63,481 nt of DNA. Source: an uncultured Flavobacteriales bacterium. GTDB taxonomy: Bacteria > Bacteroidota > Bacteroidia > Palsa-965. The position numbers were made by a program, and so were the translations under genes. The stretch covers positions 1 through 63,481 of the forward strand of contig CAIQQJ010000019.1 in the NCBI GenBank assembly GCA_903873905.1, in the 5' to 3' direction. How positions within the stretch are numbered: position 1 is the first letter of the stretch; the number at the start of each line of letters is the position of its first letter. The notes beneath the pieces were generated by a model. The model did not search any database. It was not told the DNA's origin and saw only the letters and a program-made list of their open reading frames with translations. Of the stretch, positions 62,451-63,481 are shown one piece after another.

Positions 62451-63206
62451 ATGTCTGATTCAGCCAGAGTTTTAACTACACAAAACGTTGCCATCAATTA
62501 TGAAGTGGCCAACATTGGTGAACGTTTGCTCGCGCGCTTGCTCGATCTTGTTTTTTTTGCGGTGTACATGCTTATCGGCTATCTCATTATGGGACAAGTT
62601 GTGAAAGGATTGGATTTTGAAAAAGCCGCACAGTACAGCATGGTCATTTCTCTTCTCATTCCAATCCCAGTTCTCACCTATACATTGTGGTGCGAACCGC
62701 TTTTCAACGGACGCACAATTGGAAAATTAATTCTCGGATTGAAAGTGGTGAAGACCAATGGAACACCTGCCGGCATTGGCGATTCGGCCTATCGCTGGGT
62801 GATGCGTTTGTTTGAAGGAGAAGGTGGATTATTCACATGCCTTGCATTGCCCGTTGCTATCATCAGTGGAAAAGGTCAACGTATTGGTGATATGATTGCA
62901 GGAACAATGGTCATTCGCACAAAACAAAAAGCGGTTTTACGAAACACAATCATTCAGCAAATCAATCCTCTTTACAAAGTTGTATTTCCACAAGTCTCCA
63001 ATCTGAATGACCGCGATATGAATATCATTCGCGATGTGATGCAACAAGCTTTTGAAACTAGCAATTATTCCTTGCTCGAATATTTAGGACACAAAGTAAA
63101 AACAGTGATGGGCGTTTTTCCTCCGCCGCAACAATTGCCAACCATGCATTTTCTCAATATCGTATTGGCCGATTATGCGCATTATAATTTCGAAGGAAGA
63201 GTTTAA
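62451..63206 (+). CDS. RDD family membrane protein
   Basis: A 251-residue protein with the RDD signature ERLLARLLDLVFFAVYMLIG near the N-terminus, two more membrane segments (about 62-80) and the block GRTIGKLILGLKVVK. The C-terminal 90 residues are cytoplasmic. It is divergent from the SpoIIM-like gene and is usually found beside it in Bacteroidota. Family members are often annotated as transporter-like, but the activity here is unknown. Confidence 0.87.
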   Translation: MSDSARVLTTQNVAINYEVANIGERLLARLLDLVFFAVYMLIGYLIMGQVVKGLDFEKAAQYSMVISLLIPIPVLTYTLWCEPLFNGRTIGKLILGLKVVKTNGTPAGIGDSAYRWVMRLFEGEGGLFTCLALPVAIISGKGQRIGDMIAGTMVIRTKQKAVLRNTIIQQINPLYKVVFPQVSNLNDRDMNIIRDVMQQAFETSNYSLLEYLGHKVKTVMGVFPPPQQLPTMHFLNIVLADYAHYNFEGRV

Positions 63207-63307
63207 TCGACTCGCCCAAAATTCTTGCGCACATTTCCAATTTTTCAAATACCAATTTCCTTCTTGTTTTTTTCTGGAGCGCAGCAAAACGCAATGAAGT
63301 TTCTTTG

Positions 63308-63349
63308 TTCCTGCTGTCCGGTCGGCGGAGCTCCCTACCATCAGGGCTA
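63308..63349 (-). repeat. Short dispersed repeat related to the AGCCCCGATTG family
   Basis: On the minus strand it reads AGCCCTGATGGTAGGGAG, then CTCCGCCGACC and GGACAGCAGGAAC. The start AGCCC-GAT-GTAG and the end AGC(A/G)GGAAC parallel the element at 32315-32386, which has a different central stem. It lies in the 255 bp after the RDD gene; the rest of that region shows only AT-rich sequence and a terminator. Confidence 0.5.
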
Positions 63350-63395
63350 GGAAATTTTCACCAATGCATTAAAGTTTCTTCGTCAAATTCACAAT

Positions 63396-63430
63396 AAAAA
63401 ACTCCCGAATACATTACAGTATTCGGGAGT
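63396..63430 (-). terminator. Terminator of a minus-strand gene running off the window
   Basis: ACTCCCGAATAC (63401-63412) pairs perfectly with GTATTCGGGAGT (63419-63430). On the minus strand it is followed by a run of Us (plus-strand As 63396-63400). It lies about 30 bp past a possible stop codon at 63461. Confidence 0.85.
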
Positions 63431-63460
63431 AAAAAGTTTCAATTGAAAATTGGAAATCCT

Positions 63461-63481
63461 TTAGATTTTTATCTCATCCTC
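63461..63481 (-). CDS. Possible C-terminal end of a truncated gene
   Basis: The minus strand reads ...EDEIKI then TAA at 63461. Only six codons are inside the window. The terminator just downstream supports a real gene ending here; the product cannot be identified. Confidence 0.35.
   Translation of the reverse strand, partial: EDEIKI

Overview
The window is AT-rich chromosomal DNA from a member of the Bacteroidota. The evidence is: two secreted proteins with type IX secretion (T9SS) C-terminal signals, one type A and one type B; -7/-33 promoters of the Bacteroidota form TTTG-N19-TAnnTTTG (clearest before rpsU and the tRNA-tuf unit); an arginine pathway built on an N-acyl-ornithine transcarbamylase; a DUF3467 gene directly after rpoC; and dispersed intergenic repeats typical of this phylum. 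No rRNA, CRISPR array, insertion sequence or prophage is visible. The five tRNA genes do not encode CCA.

Layout. (1) 1-3550: a 102-bp tandem repeat, a metal/cobalamin-type binding protein and a patatin-barrel phospholipase. (2) 3551-12288: a 447-bp leader with a possible arginine-codon leader peptide and overlapping hairpins, then an eight-gene arginine operon (GNAT, argG, argC, argD, argF', argB, argE, argH). ArgF' carries Val at the position that separates acetyl- from succinyl-ornithine enzymes, which predicts the succinylated pathway. (3) 12375-15498: a large T9SS-secreted surface protein and DUF3467. (4) 15710-30929, minus strand: the transcription/translation block rpsU, xerC, hpf, tRNA-Thr, Tyr, Gly, Thr, tuf, tRNA-Trp, secE, nusG, rplK, rplA, rplJ, rplL, rpoB, rpoC. 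(5) 31057-34848: a glycosyltransferase and a hddA-gmhA-hddC cassette for a GDP-activated manno-heptose. (6) 34950-43891, minus strand: a subtilase, an acyl-CoA dehydrogenase, apt, a T9SS type A protein, a ComEA-like protein and two amino-acid permeases. (7) 44024-49658: a NhaD antiporter and two membrane-linked SpoIIE/PP2C phosphatases. (8) 49852-54387: an RmlD-like reductase, an RCK potassium channel, a SprT-like protein and an MBOAT acyltransferase. (9) 54460-63206: the SpoIIM / DUF4129 / DUF4350 / MoxR / DUF58 cluster with a divergent RDD protein, running into an SGNH-like protein next to the MBOAT gene.

The most unusual structure lies between genes. At a dozen or more intergenic sites there are short words of 7 or 8 bp repeated in degenerate tandem, usually folded back as an imperfect palindrome. 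The word differs from site to site (TTGGTAA, GTTGAAAG, AGTGACA, GACGAGG, GATTTCA, AATTTTG and others), but the architecture is the same. Some act plausibly as terminators, but others lie between divergent genes, so termination alone does not explain them. At least three further dispersed repeat families are present (around 1-222, 32315/63308 and 52031).

The gene content is mostly core metabolism and information processing; the most novel material is regulatory or repeat DNA. All functional calls come from reading motifs by eye. No database search was run.
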